A stretch of 22,594 nt of DNA, taken from IMG/VR virus record IMGVR_UViG_3300032223_001961, positions 1 through 22,594 of that record; one strand, given 5' to 3'. Every line of letters begins with the position of its first letter. Within the stretch, counting starts at the first letter, position 1. The stretch is from a virus. This document shows, one piece after another, positions 1 to 7,062 of this stretch. The notes beneath the pieces were generated by a model. It was not told the origin of the DNA. It was given only the letters and a program-made list of their open reading frames with translations, and ran no database searches. Position numbers and translations under genes: made by a program.

Positions 1-1
1 A

Positions 2-712
2 ATAAGAACAAATGGTGATTTATCATTAAATGGAATTGCCGTCAATAAAACATATAATATTTTTTCAAAAGAAAATTATAAATTAGAATGGTCATCGGAT
101 GGATCAAATAGAGATGAAGATCCAACATGGATTGATAGATATAAATATGAATCAGATTTGATTTCAAATATAATACAAAGTGAAAACTATAAAAAAATTA
201 TAGAAATAGGATCTGGACCAGGAAAGTTATCACAATTTATTCAAGAAAAATGTAATGTTAATTATTCATTAATAGATGATTTTGATGCAAATGAAGTGTT
301 TAATAAACGTAAATATAAAGGAAAATTTTTTGCTAAAAATTTGTTACATAATTTTGACATAACAGATTTAGAAAATGACTATGATTTAGTTATTATGAAT
401 GATTTTCTAGAACACATATGTAATCCAAGTAATATAATTTATAACTGTTCAAGGATTACAAATAAAAATTCAAAAATATTTATATCAGTTCCAAATTGGA
501 GAATGGGACACAGTTTTATATATAGAGGACTATTTGATTATGATAATTTTATATATTTTATGTATGTACACGGATATAATTTATGTGCAATTGCACCATC
601 AGTATTAAAATGCAATAATTATCCAAAATTAGAAACAGAAAAATCTATGCCTGACATTTTACTTCAATCATGGAATTGGTATTTAATTTTTAGTAAAAAT
701 GAAAATGAATAA
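2..712 (+). CDS. SAM-dependent class I methyltransferase, 5' end cut off by the window
   Basis: The reading frame is open from base 2 to the TAA at 710-712, so the gene very probably starts upstream of the window. The TTG at 158 lies inside the frame and is not needed as a start. The visible protein has a Rossmann-type SAM-binding motif I (IIEIGSGPGKLSQFI) and, about 60 residues later, DLVIMNDFLEHICNP. That is the usual post-motif segment of class I methyltransferases of the type 11/23 kind. The acceptor substrate cannot be told. It is the first of five plus-strand genes, followed by a cytidylyltransferase-like gene and lhgO, so small-molecule or surface-glycan chemistry is a reasonable guess (inference). 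Family assignment is fairly sure; specificity is unknown. Confidence 0.75.
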   Translation: MRTNGDLSLNGIAVNKTYNIFSKENYKLEWSSDGSNRDEDPTWIDRYKYESDLISNIIQSENYKKIIEIGSGPGKLSQFIQEKCNVNYSLIDDFDANEVFNKRKYKGKFFAKNLLHNFDITDLENDYDLVIMNDFLEHICNPSNIIYNCSRITNKNSKIFISVPNWRMGHSFIYRGLFDYDNFIYFMYVHGYNLCAIAPSVLKCNNYPKLETEKSMPDILLQSWNWYLIFSKNENE

Positions 713-747
713 TTTTATATATTCATCAAACCATATGACACAAATAT

Positions 748-1209
748 ATGATTACTGAATTAACAAACTTACCAGACTATAAGAGTAAAAAAATTGGAAT
801 TGTATCCGGTTATTTTAATCCAATTCATTATGGTCACATTGAATATATAAACGGAGCAAAAGAACAATGTGATTGGTTAGTTGTAATCATAAACAGCGAC
901 CATCAACGTATATTAAAAGGATCAAAAGAATTTATGGACGAAAATCATAGACTTAATATTGTAAAAAATTTAAAGTCTGTGGATGAAACTTTCATTTCGA
1001 TTGACAAAGATAAAACTCAATGTGAATCATTAAAATATTTTAGACAAAAATATCCAGACAATAAATTATCATTTTTTAATAGCGGTGATCGTCAAGGATC
1101 TAATTTGGAATTACCAGAAAGTTTAACGTGTAAACAATACAATATTGAAGAATGTATATTGCCTTTACAAAAAATATTCTCTTCAAGTGAATTGTTAAAA
1201 AAATTATGA
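748..1209 (+). CDS. Cytidylyltransferase-like nucleotidyltransferase
   Basis: This 153-residue protein has the nucleotidyltransferase signature near its N-terminus: GYFNPIHYGHIEYI at residues 21-34, with the HxGH motif at 27-30. A C-terminal IFSSSELL resembles the ISSTxL-type motif that binds the nucleotide triphosphate. Enzymes of this fold (glycerol-3-phosphate cytidylyltransferase, the RfaE second domain, phosphopantetheine adenylyltransferase) transfer a nucleotidyl group from CTP or ATP to a phosphorylated small molecule. The length fits a single catalytic domain. The start is the ATG at 748; no clear ribosome-binding site precedes it. Its stop overlaps the start of lhgO as ATGA (1206-1209), which suggests translational coupling. 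The substrate cannot be predicted. Confidence 0.75.
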   Translation: MITELTNLPDYKSKKIGIVSGYFNPIHYGHIEYINGAKEQCDWLVVIINSDHQRILKGSKEFMDENHRLNIVKNLKSVDETFISIDKDKTQCESLKYFRQKYPDNKLSFFNSGDRQGSNLELPESLTCKQYNIEECILPLQKIFSSSELLKKL

Positions 1210-2420
1210 ATAACGCTTATATAATTGGTGGCGGTATTGTGGGACTTGCAACTGCATATAAATTATCGTGCAAATTTGACAATTTAAATATAACGGTGTT
1301 TGAAAAAGAACCTGATGTCGGGTTACATCAAAGTACTCACAATAGCGGCGTATTACACTGTGGATTGTATTATAAACCAGGTTCACTAAAGGCGAGACTC
1401 GCAGTTGATGGTATAAAACAAATGACGAACTTTTGCGTAGAATATAACATTCCACATGAAATTTGTGGCAAACTGGTTGTTGCTACAAATGATGAAGAAG
1501 CAAGTAGATTGAATGATTTGTATGACCGTGGAATAAAAAATGGTCTAAGTGGATTGACCTTTTTATCAAATCAAGAAGATATATATAAAATTGAACCACA
1601 TGTAAATAAAAATATTAAAAATGCATTATATGTACCGCAAGAAGGTATAGTTGACTATCAATCGGTCATTAGTAAACTAAAAGAATTACTATTGAAAAAA
1701 GGACATCAGATTGTCACAAATTCTAAGATTGTTTCAATAAAACATCAAACAATCACAGTTTTATCTACCGAATGTAATTCACAAGAAATTGATATATCAT
1801 TTTCAGACAACGATATAATAATTAATTGTGCAGGATTATATAGTGATAGAGTCGCAAAACTAACGAGTAACATTACTTCTAAAATTATTCCGTTCCGAGG
1901 AGAATATTACAAATTAAAACCACATGCAAAAAAATTAGTAAACAATTTAATTTACCCAGTTCCAGATCCAAAATTTCCATTTTTAGGAGTACATTTTACG
2001 CGACTAATAAACGGAGAAATTGAAGCGGGTCCAAATGCAGTATTAGCATTTTCCAGAGAAGGATACAAACTATCGACCATTAATATGTTTGATGTATGGG
2101 ATTATATTAAATTTAAAGGACTGTGGAAATTTGTACTAAAACACAAATGGATGTGTTTATTGGAATTACGTCAATCTATCAGTAAATATTATTTTTGTAA
2201 GTCACTACAAAAATTGATACCGGATATCAATATCAATGATATTGAATATGCAGGTTCAGGTGTAAGAGCACAAGCTATGTCATCAAATGGAGACCTTATA
2301 TCAGATTTTGAAATAGTAAATGATAAAAATATTTATCATGTAATTAACGCTCCTAGCCCAGCAGCAACGGCGTCACTCTCAATCGCAGATTACATTATAT
2401 CTAAAATATGCAACAAATAA
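1206..2420 (+). CDS. lhgO: L-2-hydroxyglutarate oxidase/dehydrogenase homologue (LhgO family)
   Basis: This 404-residue FAD-dependent oxidoreductase is of the DAO fold. The dinucleotide-binding motif GGGIVG is at residues 8-13. It is followed by segments I recognise from bacterial LhgO: HNSGVLHCGLYYKPGSLKA, FRGEYYKL, PVPDPKFPFLGVHFTR, GPNAVLAFSREGY, AGSGVRAQAMS and NAPSPAATASLSIADYI. Length is close to the E. coli enzyme (about 420). LhgO oxidises L-2-hydroxyglutarate to 2-oxoglutarate and passes electrons to the membrane quinone pool. All the blocks I would expect are present, so the gene looks intact. The start overlaps the upstream stop as ATGA, and the end overlaps the downstream gene by 13 bases. 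In a phage this would be an auxiliary metabolic gene; oxidation of a related hydroxyacid or sugar acid is an alternative. Confidence 0.85.
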   Translation: MNNAYIIGGGIVGLATAYKLSCKFDNLNITVFEKEPDVGLHQSTHNSGVLHCGLYYKPGSLKARLAVDGIKQMTNFCVEYNIPHEICGKLVVATNDEEASRLNDLYDRGIKNGLSGLTFLSNQEDIYKIEPHVNKNIKNALYVPQEGIVDYQSVISKLKELLLKKGHQIVTNSKIVSIKHQTITVLSTECNSQEIDISFSDNDIIINCAGLYSDRVAKLTSNITSKIIPFRGEYYKLKPHAKKLVNNLIYPVPDPKFPFLGVHFTRLINGEIEAGPNAVLAFSREGYKLSTINMFDVWDYIKFKGLWKFVLKHKWMCLLELRQSISKYYFCKSLQKLIPDININDIEYAGSGVRAQAMSSNGDLISDFEIVNDKNIYHVINAPSPAATASLSIADYIISKICNK

Positions 2421-2743
2421 TTTTTTTTATATTATTCCTAAATATAATCTGGTTTGAAACTGAAGCATTTGTCGAATATATTCGTCTATTTCGTTTCAAT
2501 TTGTTTAAAGTCAATGATTATCTTGATGCAAAACAACATAATTTTGAATTGACCTACCATTCATATTTATTACAAAAACACAACAACTTCTTTACACGAT
2601 TAATAACATGTCCAATATGTGTTACAACGTGGACATCTTTGATATTGGGATGGTATTTTTTGGAAAATGAATGGGATTTTACTATTGTATTTGCATCATC
2701 ACTGACATTGTATCATATTTATAGAAAAATATCATTATGGTAA
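2408..2743 (+). CDS. Small membrane protein, DUF1360-like
   Basis: This 111-residue protein has a hydrophobic N-terminus (IIFFILFLNIIWF), a polar middle and a second hydrophobic region after TCPICVTTWTSLILGWYF. A CPxCxxxW motif leading into a membrane segment is typical of the DUF1360 family of small phage and bacterial membrane proteins, whose function is not established. The ATG at 2408 lies within the last codons of lhgO (13-base overlap) and the stop overlaps the next start by 7 bases, so it is part of one polycistronic unit. Family assignment is by motif only. The paired cysteines could bind metal or form a disulfide. Confidence 0.6.
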   Translation: MQQIIFFILFLNIIWFETEAFVEYIRLFRFNLFKVNDYLDAKQHNFELTYHSYLLQKHNNFFTRLITCPICVTTWTSLILGWYFLENEWDFTIVFASSLTLYHIYRKISLW

Positions 2744-3024
2744 TAACAAATGTCACGGAATTCTTCTACTTTTTAAACAACAACGGATTTGCAGGTTTAC
2801 ATCCAGTTTTTGGTCAATTTGTGAACTGTATAAACGACTTTAACGGTATATGTAACTGTAAAGCAAAGCAAAAAAGTGAAAAGTTATCAACATGTTATTC
2901 GTTGTATAATACATCTTCCCAAATATTGCCTTCGTTTAAAAATCAATTATTTGGGAAGTTTCCATCAGAGTCATCCATTCAATTATCAAACAATGGTACA
3001 GTATTGAATACTATATCTAGATAA
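2737..3024 (+). CDS. Small protein of unknown function
   Basis: This 95-residue protein is not recognised as a named family. It begins with an aromatic helix (EFFYFLNNNGF) and a GLHPVFGQFVNCINDFNG segment, followed by a cysteine pair (CNCK) and a Ser/Asn-rich tail. The tight overlap with the preceding gene (ATG at 2737, upstream stop at 2741-2743) and the codon pattern make it a credible gene. It is the last gene of the plus-strand unit. Its final 8 bases overlap the end of the convergent minus-strand kinase gene. Its last 40 codons contain an 11-bp inverted repeat (2915-2958) that could form a transcript hairpin. Confidence 0.55.
   Translation: MVITNVTEFFYFLNNNGFAGLHPVFGQFVNCINDFNGICNCKAKQKSEKLSTCYSLYNTSSQILPSFKNQLFGKFPSESSIQLSNNGTVLNTISR
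2915..2958. repeat. 11-bp perfect inverted repeat near the convergent gene junction
   Basis: The arms are CTTCCCAAATA at 2915-2925 and TATTTGGGAAG at 2948-2958; three more pairs can form with a one-base bulge. It lies inside the last plus-strand gene, about 60 bases before two convergent genes overlap tail to tail. It may slow or end plus-strand transcription, since there is no intergenic space for a terminator. On neither strand is it followed by a good run of U, so the terminator reading is weak. Confidence 0.35.
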
Positions 3025-3652
3025 TTGCATCTAAACACTTGTTGACGGCATCTTTAAGATAGTCGCATTCTTTCAAATTAATTGCATTGTTTGATGTTGA
3101 TGATATATCCTGCCATTCTACGGTATAGTCAGATAGACCCTTTATAATAGGGTCATTAATTCGTTCATGTTCATTGGGCGGTTCAACATAACGACGCACA
3201 TAAGCATTCTTACTATAAGTTAATGTATATTTGCTTAAATGAACAAGTTTACCGTTTAATTCTTTTTGAATCCAATAAACTTCATCTTTTGGATACTGAA
3301 CATATCGTATATCGGATACAAATATTACGTCACTGGGATCATTTTCTATTTCTTTATATAATAATGATGTCCAATATTGGCCTTCTGTTTGTTTTCGTTT
3401 TACACCACCATACCATACCAAAAATTCACGAAAAATGCTTTTTTCATCGGTATTCTCACTAAAGACATTCAGATTCAACTTCTCTCTGACAAATTGTTCG
3501 CAATCTTTTTTAAGAAAATAAGCAAGTGCATATTGTTTTGCACTATATCCTCGTTTATTCAGTTCTTGTATTGCGATATCACAAAATAAATTTTTACCAG
3601 ATCTAGCTAAACCTGATATACCAATGATTTTTTTAGCATTTATGTTACTCAT
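3017..3652 (-). CDS. Deoxynucleoside monophosphate kinase-like P-loop protein (T4 gp1-like)
   Basis: This 211-residue P-loop protein opens with KIIGISGLARSGKN, a Walker A motif in which the final Ser/Thr is replaced by Asn. Later segments fit the dNMP kinase fold: QYALAYFLK, a WYGG-R-YW stretch, VIFVSDIRYVQYPKDEV (Walker-B-like with the DxRY motif) and LNGKLVHLSK. T4 gp1 phosphorylates deoxynucleoside monophosphates for phage DNA synthesis; this protein is slightly shorter. The start overlaps the gp62-like stop by 8 bases and the 3' end overlaps a convergent gene by 8 bases. Nucleotide supply fits the neighbouring replication genes and the ribonucleotide reductase. Fold is fairly sure; substrate is inferred. 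Confidence 0.65.
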   Translation of the reverse strand: MSNINAKKIIGISGLARSGKNLFCDIAIQELNKRGYSAKQYALAYFLKKDCEQFVREKLNLNVFSENTDEKSIFREFLVWYGGVKRKQTEGQYWTSLLYKEIENDPSDVIFVSDIRYVQYPKDEVYWIQKELNGKLVHLSKYTLTYSKNAYVRRYVEPPNEHERINDPIIKGLSDYTVEWQDISSTSNNAINLKECDYLKDAVNKCLDAII

Positions 3653-4178
3653 CTTTTAATAACTTATCTATCTCCTTCTCAGTTTTTCCATATTTGGAAC
3701 ATATGCTGACAAGGTATTCTATACCAACTTGGTCTTTGAATAGAATTTTACAATAATCTCTTGCTTCATCTTTACCTATTTGTAGGTGAGACGACAACAA
3801 ATCAATCAATTCCTTATTTGTCTTGGATTTGGTTGATTTGATCCATTTACAAAACTTTCGTCCTCTAGGAACCAAGTCACAACAAGTCTTGTAAAATTGT
3901 TTGTTTGGAATTACTTCCATAAACTGGGACAAGTATGCGATACCTTCAATACTATCTGGATCCATACTTAGTCCCATCAAAAGCGTATATTTACTAAAAT
4001 CCCGCTTTTCCTTTTCCGTCAATTGATCATAATAAGAGTCGGATTTAACTTCCCTAATATGATTGATATGATCAAATAGAGTCTTGCTCTTCGTCGATGA
4101 GTTGTTGTTCTCGGTCTTCGATGTCGTCAAGCCTTTCTTTGAAAGAACGGACTTTGGAGTTTTCGCTGGTCTTGCCAT
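3645..4178 (-). CDS. 62: Clamp-loader small subunit, gp62-like
   Basis: This 177-residue protein resembles T4 gp62, the non-ATPase subunit that joins the gp44 ATPase to load the gp45 sliding clamp. The resemblance lies in the order and content of three blocks: RDFSKYTLLMGLSMDP (T4 has YSKFMVENALSQFP), CCDLVPRGRKFCKWIK (T4 has AAVPRGKRYGKWAK) and LQIGKDEARDYCKILFK (T4 has YQVNTNDAINYKSILTK). The first 33 residues are a basic, Ser/Thr/Asn-rich extension with no T4 counterpart. The DNA for that extension is shared in another frame with the upstream membrane protein gene (107-base overlap). A later non-ATG start would shorten the extension. Genes 44 and 45 are not next to it. Confidence 0.8.
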   Translation of the reverse strand: MARPAKTPKSVLSKKGLTTSKTENNNSSTKSKTLFDHINHIREVKSDSYYDQLTEKEKRDFSKYTLLMGLSMDPDSIEGIAYLSQFMEVIPNKQFYKTCCDLVPRGRKFCKWIKSTKSKTNKELIDLLSSHLQIGKDEARDYCKILFKDQVGIEYLVSICSKYGKTEKEIDKLLKDE

Positions 4179-4431
4179 TTGATTTTAATTTATTGATTCT
4201 GGTACGAATTGTTGTGATTACCAATGATATATCCTTTTGATTTTTATACAAAGATTTTATCTCTTCGGACAATTTGACCGTTCTTTCATCAAGAATGTTT
4301 ATTTGTTCCTGCAAAGTACTTATCTTGTATAAAAAAAATAACGCCAGCAGCGTAAACACTACTGGCGTTATTGGGGTATATAACAAAGATAATCCACAAA
4401 CAATTGTCAATATTATAACTTCAATAAGCAT
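4072..4431 (-). CDS. Small membrane-anchored coiled-coil protein, function unknown
   Basis: This 119-residue protein has two N-terminal hydrophobic segments (LIEVIILTIVCGLSLLY and PVVFTLLALFFLY, residues 2-36). A long charged, heptad-like stretch follows (STLQEQINILDERTVKLSEEI and onward) and continues to an acidic C-terminus (DDIEDREQQLIDEEQDSI). It looks like a membrane-anchored coiled coil, perhaps spanin-like or a membrane scaffold, but no family is recognised. The start ATG at 4429-4431 overlaps the end of a 50-residue gene by 11 bases. The last 107 bases overlap gp62 in a different frame. A strong terminator-like hairpin with a U tract lies inside codons 20-34. Confidence 0.55.
   Translation of the reverse strand: MLIEVIILTIVCGLSLLYTPITPVVFTLLALFFLYKISTLQEQINILDERTVKLSEEIKSLYKNQKDISLVITTIRTRINKLKSNGKTSENSKVRSFKERLDDIEDREQQLIDEEQDSI
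4331..4371 (-). terminator. Intrinsic-terminator-like hairpin inside a coding sequence
   Basis: On the minus strand the sequence is ATAACGCCAG (4371-4362), a 14-base loop, the exact complement CTGGCGTTAT (4347-4338), then a run of T overlapping 4338-4331. This has the full form of a Rho-independent terminator: a 10-bp stem, GC-rich at its loop-proximal end, with a U8 tract. It lies within the membrane coiled-coil gene, so it would act as an attenuator between the strongly promoted small basic gene upstream and gp62 and the kinase downstream. Confidence 0.6.
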
Positions 4432-4573
4432 TATCTATTTCGTCGTTAGATTCAAATGTCTTCTTTTTACCGTCGTAATCAGAAAACTTCTGTTTCTTGC
4501 TCTTGTTTTCTTTTTTGGAAGAACCCTTTGAATTCTTTCTAAATTCAGAGTCTCTTCTATATGTTTTTCCCAT
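4421..4573 (-). CDS. 50-residue highly charged protein, function unknown
   Basis: The ATG at 4573-4571 opens a 50-codon frame ending in TGA at 4423-4421. The product is dominated by Lys, Ser, Asp and Glu (begins MGKTYRRDSEF, ends ESNDEIDNAY) and looks unstructured and basic. Its stop lies 11 bases inside the next gene. That overlap, and its position filling the gap between two genes in the same direction, support it. No Shine-Dalgarno is visible and the composition is low complexity, so it remains tentative. Confidence 0.45.
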   Translation of the reverse strand: MGKTYRRDSEFRKNSKGSSKKENKSKKQKFSDYDGKKKTFESNDEIDNAY

Positions 4574-4605
4574 ATACTTTTGACAATTGATGTGTTTATC
4601 TATTT

Positions 4606-4818
4606 TTAGCGCTTGCTAGCAGCCTTCTTAGTGGAACCAATGACACGGGAAAGTGCATTCACCTGTCGTCCATTGAGTTCAATTCGCTTTTCACCCTCGA
4701 CAATAACTAACTTGGTAGCACGCTTGGTACTAGCAAACGGAACAACGATGTGAGCACGAACACCTTGAACGGCGGTCTTAGCAAATGCGGTACGCTTCTT
4801 GTTATTTGTAACAGTCAT
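4606..4818 (-). CDS. Small basic protein, probably abundant, function unknown
   Basis: This 70-residue, strongly basic protein (begins MTVTNNKKRTAFAKTAV, ends STKKAASKR) has a central beta-rich segment (KLVIVEGEKRIELNGRQV). It is not recognised. Expression should be high. A near-consensus promoter lies 57 bases upstream, and the leader ends in AAGGAAAAATAT before ATG, a good ribosome-binding site in a window where most genes lack one. It uses more G and C in its codons than its neighbours. A small DNA- or RNA-binding protein is a fair inference from charge alone. Confidence 0.65.
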   Translation of the reverse strand: MTVTNNKKRTAFAKTAVQGVRAHIVVPFASTKRATKLVIVEGEKRIELNGRQVNALSRVIGSTKKAASKR

Positions 4819-4874
4819 ATATTTTTCCTTTTTTATTTTTTTAGTTTAGTTAGCTTTATTACTAACACAAATTC

Positions 4875-4903
4875 ATCATAAACCATTGTAACCCAATCGT
4901 CAA
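4875..4903 (-). promoter_or_regulatory. Sigma70-like promoter for the small basic protein
   Basis: On the minus strand TTGACG (4903-4898) is followed after exactly 17 bases by TATGAT (4880-4875). Transcription would start near 4868, giving a leader of about 50 bases that carries the AAGGA ribosome-binding site. It lies between the UvdE stop and the small basic gene, where a promoter is expected. Confidence 0.65.
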
Positions 4904-4915
4904 CATGTTTATTTT

Positions 4916-5845
4916 TTATAATTTGTATTGGGTCTCAAATTTTTCAATTGCATAATCTTTAGCCTTGAATTCAAATTCAAAATCAATATCATTAATATGA
5001 TTTTTATACTCAACAGGCAATTCACGCACATACTCGGCATGTGCTCTTGGATTTTTATTGTTGGTATCATTGTCACTAAAATGAAATAATGGACGATATT
5101 TTCCCCACGTACTAATGGCAAGTTTCAATGCTTCATTGGAAGAAAGACTTCCTTTGTTGCATCTAAAATGCAAATTGTCATACGTAATTGGAATATTTGT
5201 CACACTATAAATATGTGTATACAGTTGTTCTACATTCCAACTATTTGGTTTATCTTCATTTTCTAAAACAAGCCTGGATTTTACATTATTAGGCAATGAA
5301 TTGTATACATCAATAAATCGTTTTGCGATTTCTTTGATATCACCTTTATAACAATTCATATGAATATTGATAGGAGCATCATATGATTGAGGAAGATTCA
5401 TAAGATCCATCATATCGCCATGAACAATCAATTCTTCCACAGATTTTTTAACAACATTTGGATTTGCACTAGCAGGCACAACAAATTGATCTGGATGTGT
5501 GCTGCATCGAATATTATGCTTTTTGATAACATCAGCACACAATTGGAATTCACGCTTGATGATATCAAAATTATAATTATTTTCCATACGTAAATTTGCG
5601 TCTGGAAGCGTTTGAAGAGGCATCATGCCACTACTAATTCTATAATTCCATTTTCTGGAAGCACAGAATTCTAGGGTTTTTCTAGTTACAACTACATTGT
5701 TGAGAGTACGGTCTGCTACAATACGTTCCGCACTTTTTCTTTCCAATGCAAGAAACCGTGTTTTGGTCATGGTATTAGCGTGAATACCACTTTCTTGTAA
5801 TTTTAAACTAATGCAACACAATGATTTTTTCATTGTATCAATCAT
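4916..5845 (-). CDS. uvdE: UV-damage endonuclease (UvdE/UvsE family)
   Basis: This protein of about 309 residues has the UVDE TIM-barrel motifs in order: YRISSGMMPL, STHPDQFVV, NIHMNCYKGD, RLVLENEDK, PITYDNLHF and PLFHFSDN. The His, Glu and Asp residues in these motifs coordinate the metal cluster in characterised UVDEs. The enzyme nicks DNA 5' to UV photoproducts and starts excision repair. T4 itself uses the unrelated DenV for pyrimidine dimers. The frame can be extended to a TTG at 5869, but the ATG at 5845 is more likely; another ATG at 5833 would also leave the first barrel strand intact. It follows the DUF4338-like gene closely and precedes the promoter of the small basic gene. Confidence 0.88.
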   Translation of the reverse strand: MIDTMKKSLCCISLKLQESGIHANTMTKTRFLALERKSAERIVADRTLNNVVVTRKTLEFCASRKWNYRISSGMMPLQTLPDANLRMENNYNFDIIKREFQLCADVIKKHNIRCSTHPDQFVVPASANPNVVKKSVEELIVHGDMMDLMNLPQSYDAPINIHMNCYKGDIKEIAKRFIDVYNSLPNNVKSRLVLENEDKPNSWNVEQLYTHIYSVTNIPITYDNLHFRCNKGSLSSNEALKLAISTWGKYRPLFHFSDNDTNNKNPRAHAEYVRELPVEYKNHINDIDFEFEFKAKDYAIEKFETQYKL

Positions 5846-5872
5846 ATACCACAATTTAAAATAAGTCAATGA

Positions 5873-7057
5873 TTATCGTCCAACTTCGTTGAAGTATTTG
5901 GACTTGGCTTCCTCATAGGTCATACCCATCATTTTATTGTAAAATAAAATTTCAGATTTGAGATTATTGTCTGCCTTTAATCGTTTGTATCTTTCAATAG
6001 CTTTGGGTTTCCACCAATCTATAATAGCACCAACATCTTTCTTAAACAATTCTTTCATTACCAATTTATCTTCGGTAATTTTATTTTGAAGAAATTCTTT
6101 GGTATTTTCATAAAAACAACTATAATATACACCTCTTTCATACCCATGAACGAAATCAGATGATTTGATTTTTAATGTTTGAAATATCATGGAAATAACT
6201 CTGTTTTTGGCTCCAGTGACAGGTCCACTTACACCTTCTTTTTGTGTCATGGCTTCATTGTATTGTTGTGTTTTATTCTCTTTCAACCAATGATGCCATA
6301 CTTCATATACACTGTCATCTGGTTTAATAGTCATTTTACCAGCACTACTACCACATTTGTGCCACCATTTTAAACTATTATACATACTGAAACTACCATA
6401 TAGACTGGTAGTGGTTATTCCCACCAAAGTTTCATTATACAATTGTTTCCACAATTCTCTAATTTTGGAACTGGTTACGAGAGCAGCAACTAACTTTCCT
6501 CCTAAGAAATTATAACCAAATGGTTGGGTGCTCATGATACAACTACCAATCGCACTATTTGCGAGCTTCTTGTCATCCAAACGATTTTCAGATGTCCATC
6601 CAATATAGTTATCTCGATCAGTAATAGCGATCACATCACTGGATATACTCACTACTCCCAGATAACGGGGATTTTCTACATTACCATCAGTAATTAAAAG
6701 TTTTATGAATCTGCCGGGAGTTTGTGCATATTCCATCGTATGACAAAATGTTCGCAACATTACCCAGTCCATATCCAAAGAATCATTGTCTACATAAACA
6801 ACGGTGGGATTAATTGCATTTATCTCATCAATAGTAAGTTGTTCGTTATTGATGTCAGTGGGAGTCCAAATTTTTGCTTTTGTCTGTGACGATCTATTTA
6901 TATAACTGCTTAAAGTTTGTACTTCTAACCATTTCTTATAAAATGTCTGTTCTTCAGCAGACATATTTTTTAAAAATTTGAGATTGTCCAGAAACTTTTT
7001 CTTTTCCAAATCAAAATCAAAATCGCCCTCACCAAAAAATTCGTTATTGAAACTCAT
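5873..7057 (-). CDS. DruA/DUF4338-like protein
   Basis: This 394-residue protein has a central block that I recognise, by pattern only, as DUF4338, the domain now named after DruA of the Druantia defence system. It contains YLGVVSISSD, AITDRDNYIGW, then NFLGGKLVAALVTSSKIRELW, VGITTTSLYGSFSMYN and LKWWHKCGSSAGK. The N-terminal 100 residues are charged and helical, and the C-terminus is a basic helical region rich in Lys and Trp. The biochemical activity of this family is not something I can state. It lies in a chain of small overlapping genes and upstream of uvdE, in phage replication context rather than a defence island. Confidence 0.5.
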   Translation of the reverse strand: MSFNNEFFGEGDFDFDLEKKKFLDNLKFLKNMSAEEQTFYKKWLEVQTLSSYINRSSQTKAKIWTPTDINNEQLTIDEINAINPTVVYVDNDSLDMDWVMLRTFCHTMEYAQTPGRFIKLLITDGNVENPRYLGVVSISSDVIAITDRDNYIGWTSENRLDDKKLANSAIGSCIMSTQPFGYNFLGGKLVAALVTSSKIRELWKQLYNETLVGITTTSLYGSFSMYNSLKWWHKCGSSAGKMTIKPDDSVYEVWHHWLKENKTQQYNEAMTQKEGVSGPVTGAKNRVISMIFQTLKIKSSDFVHGYERGVYYSCFYENTKEFLQNKITEDKLVMKELFKKDVGAIIDWWKPKAIERYKRLKADNNLKSEILFYNKMMGMTYEEAKSKYFNEVGR

Positions 7058-7062
7058 AATAT

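Noticed and set aside
200-207. An intein in the gp41-like helicase P-loop (residue numbers 200-207 of the protein encoded at 17932-19329)
   Set aside because: Related split inteins occur at this site in other phages, so I checked it. The Walker A motif ACAGSGKS is continuous here.
1204-1455. An 83-codon minus-strand frame inside lhgO
   Set aside because: It is fully covered by the well-conserved LhgO coding region, has no ribosome-binding site and a composition typical of a shadow frame.
5846-5869. uvdE starting at the TTG at 5869
   Set aside because: Two ATG codons (5845 and 5833) follow closely and both keep the first barrel strand. The extra residues have no family counterpart.
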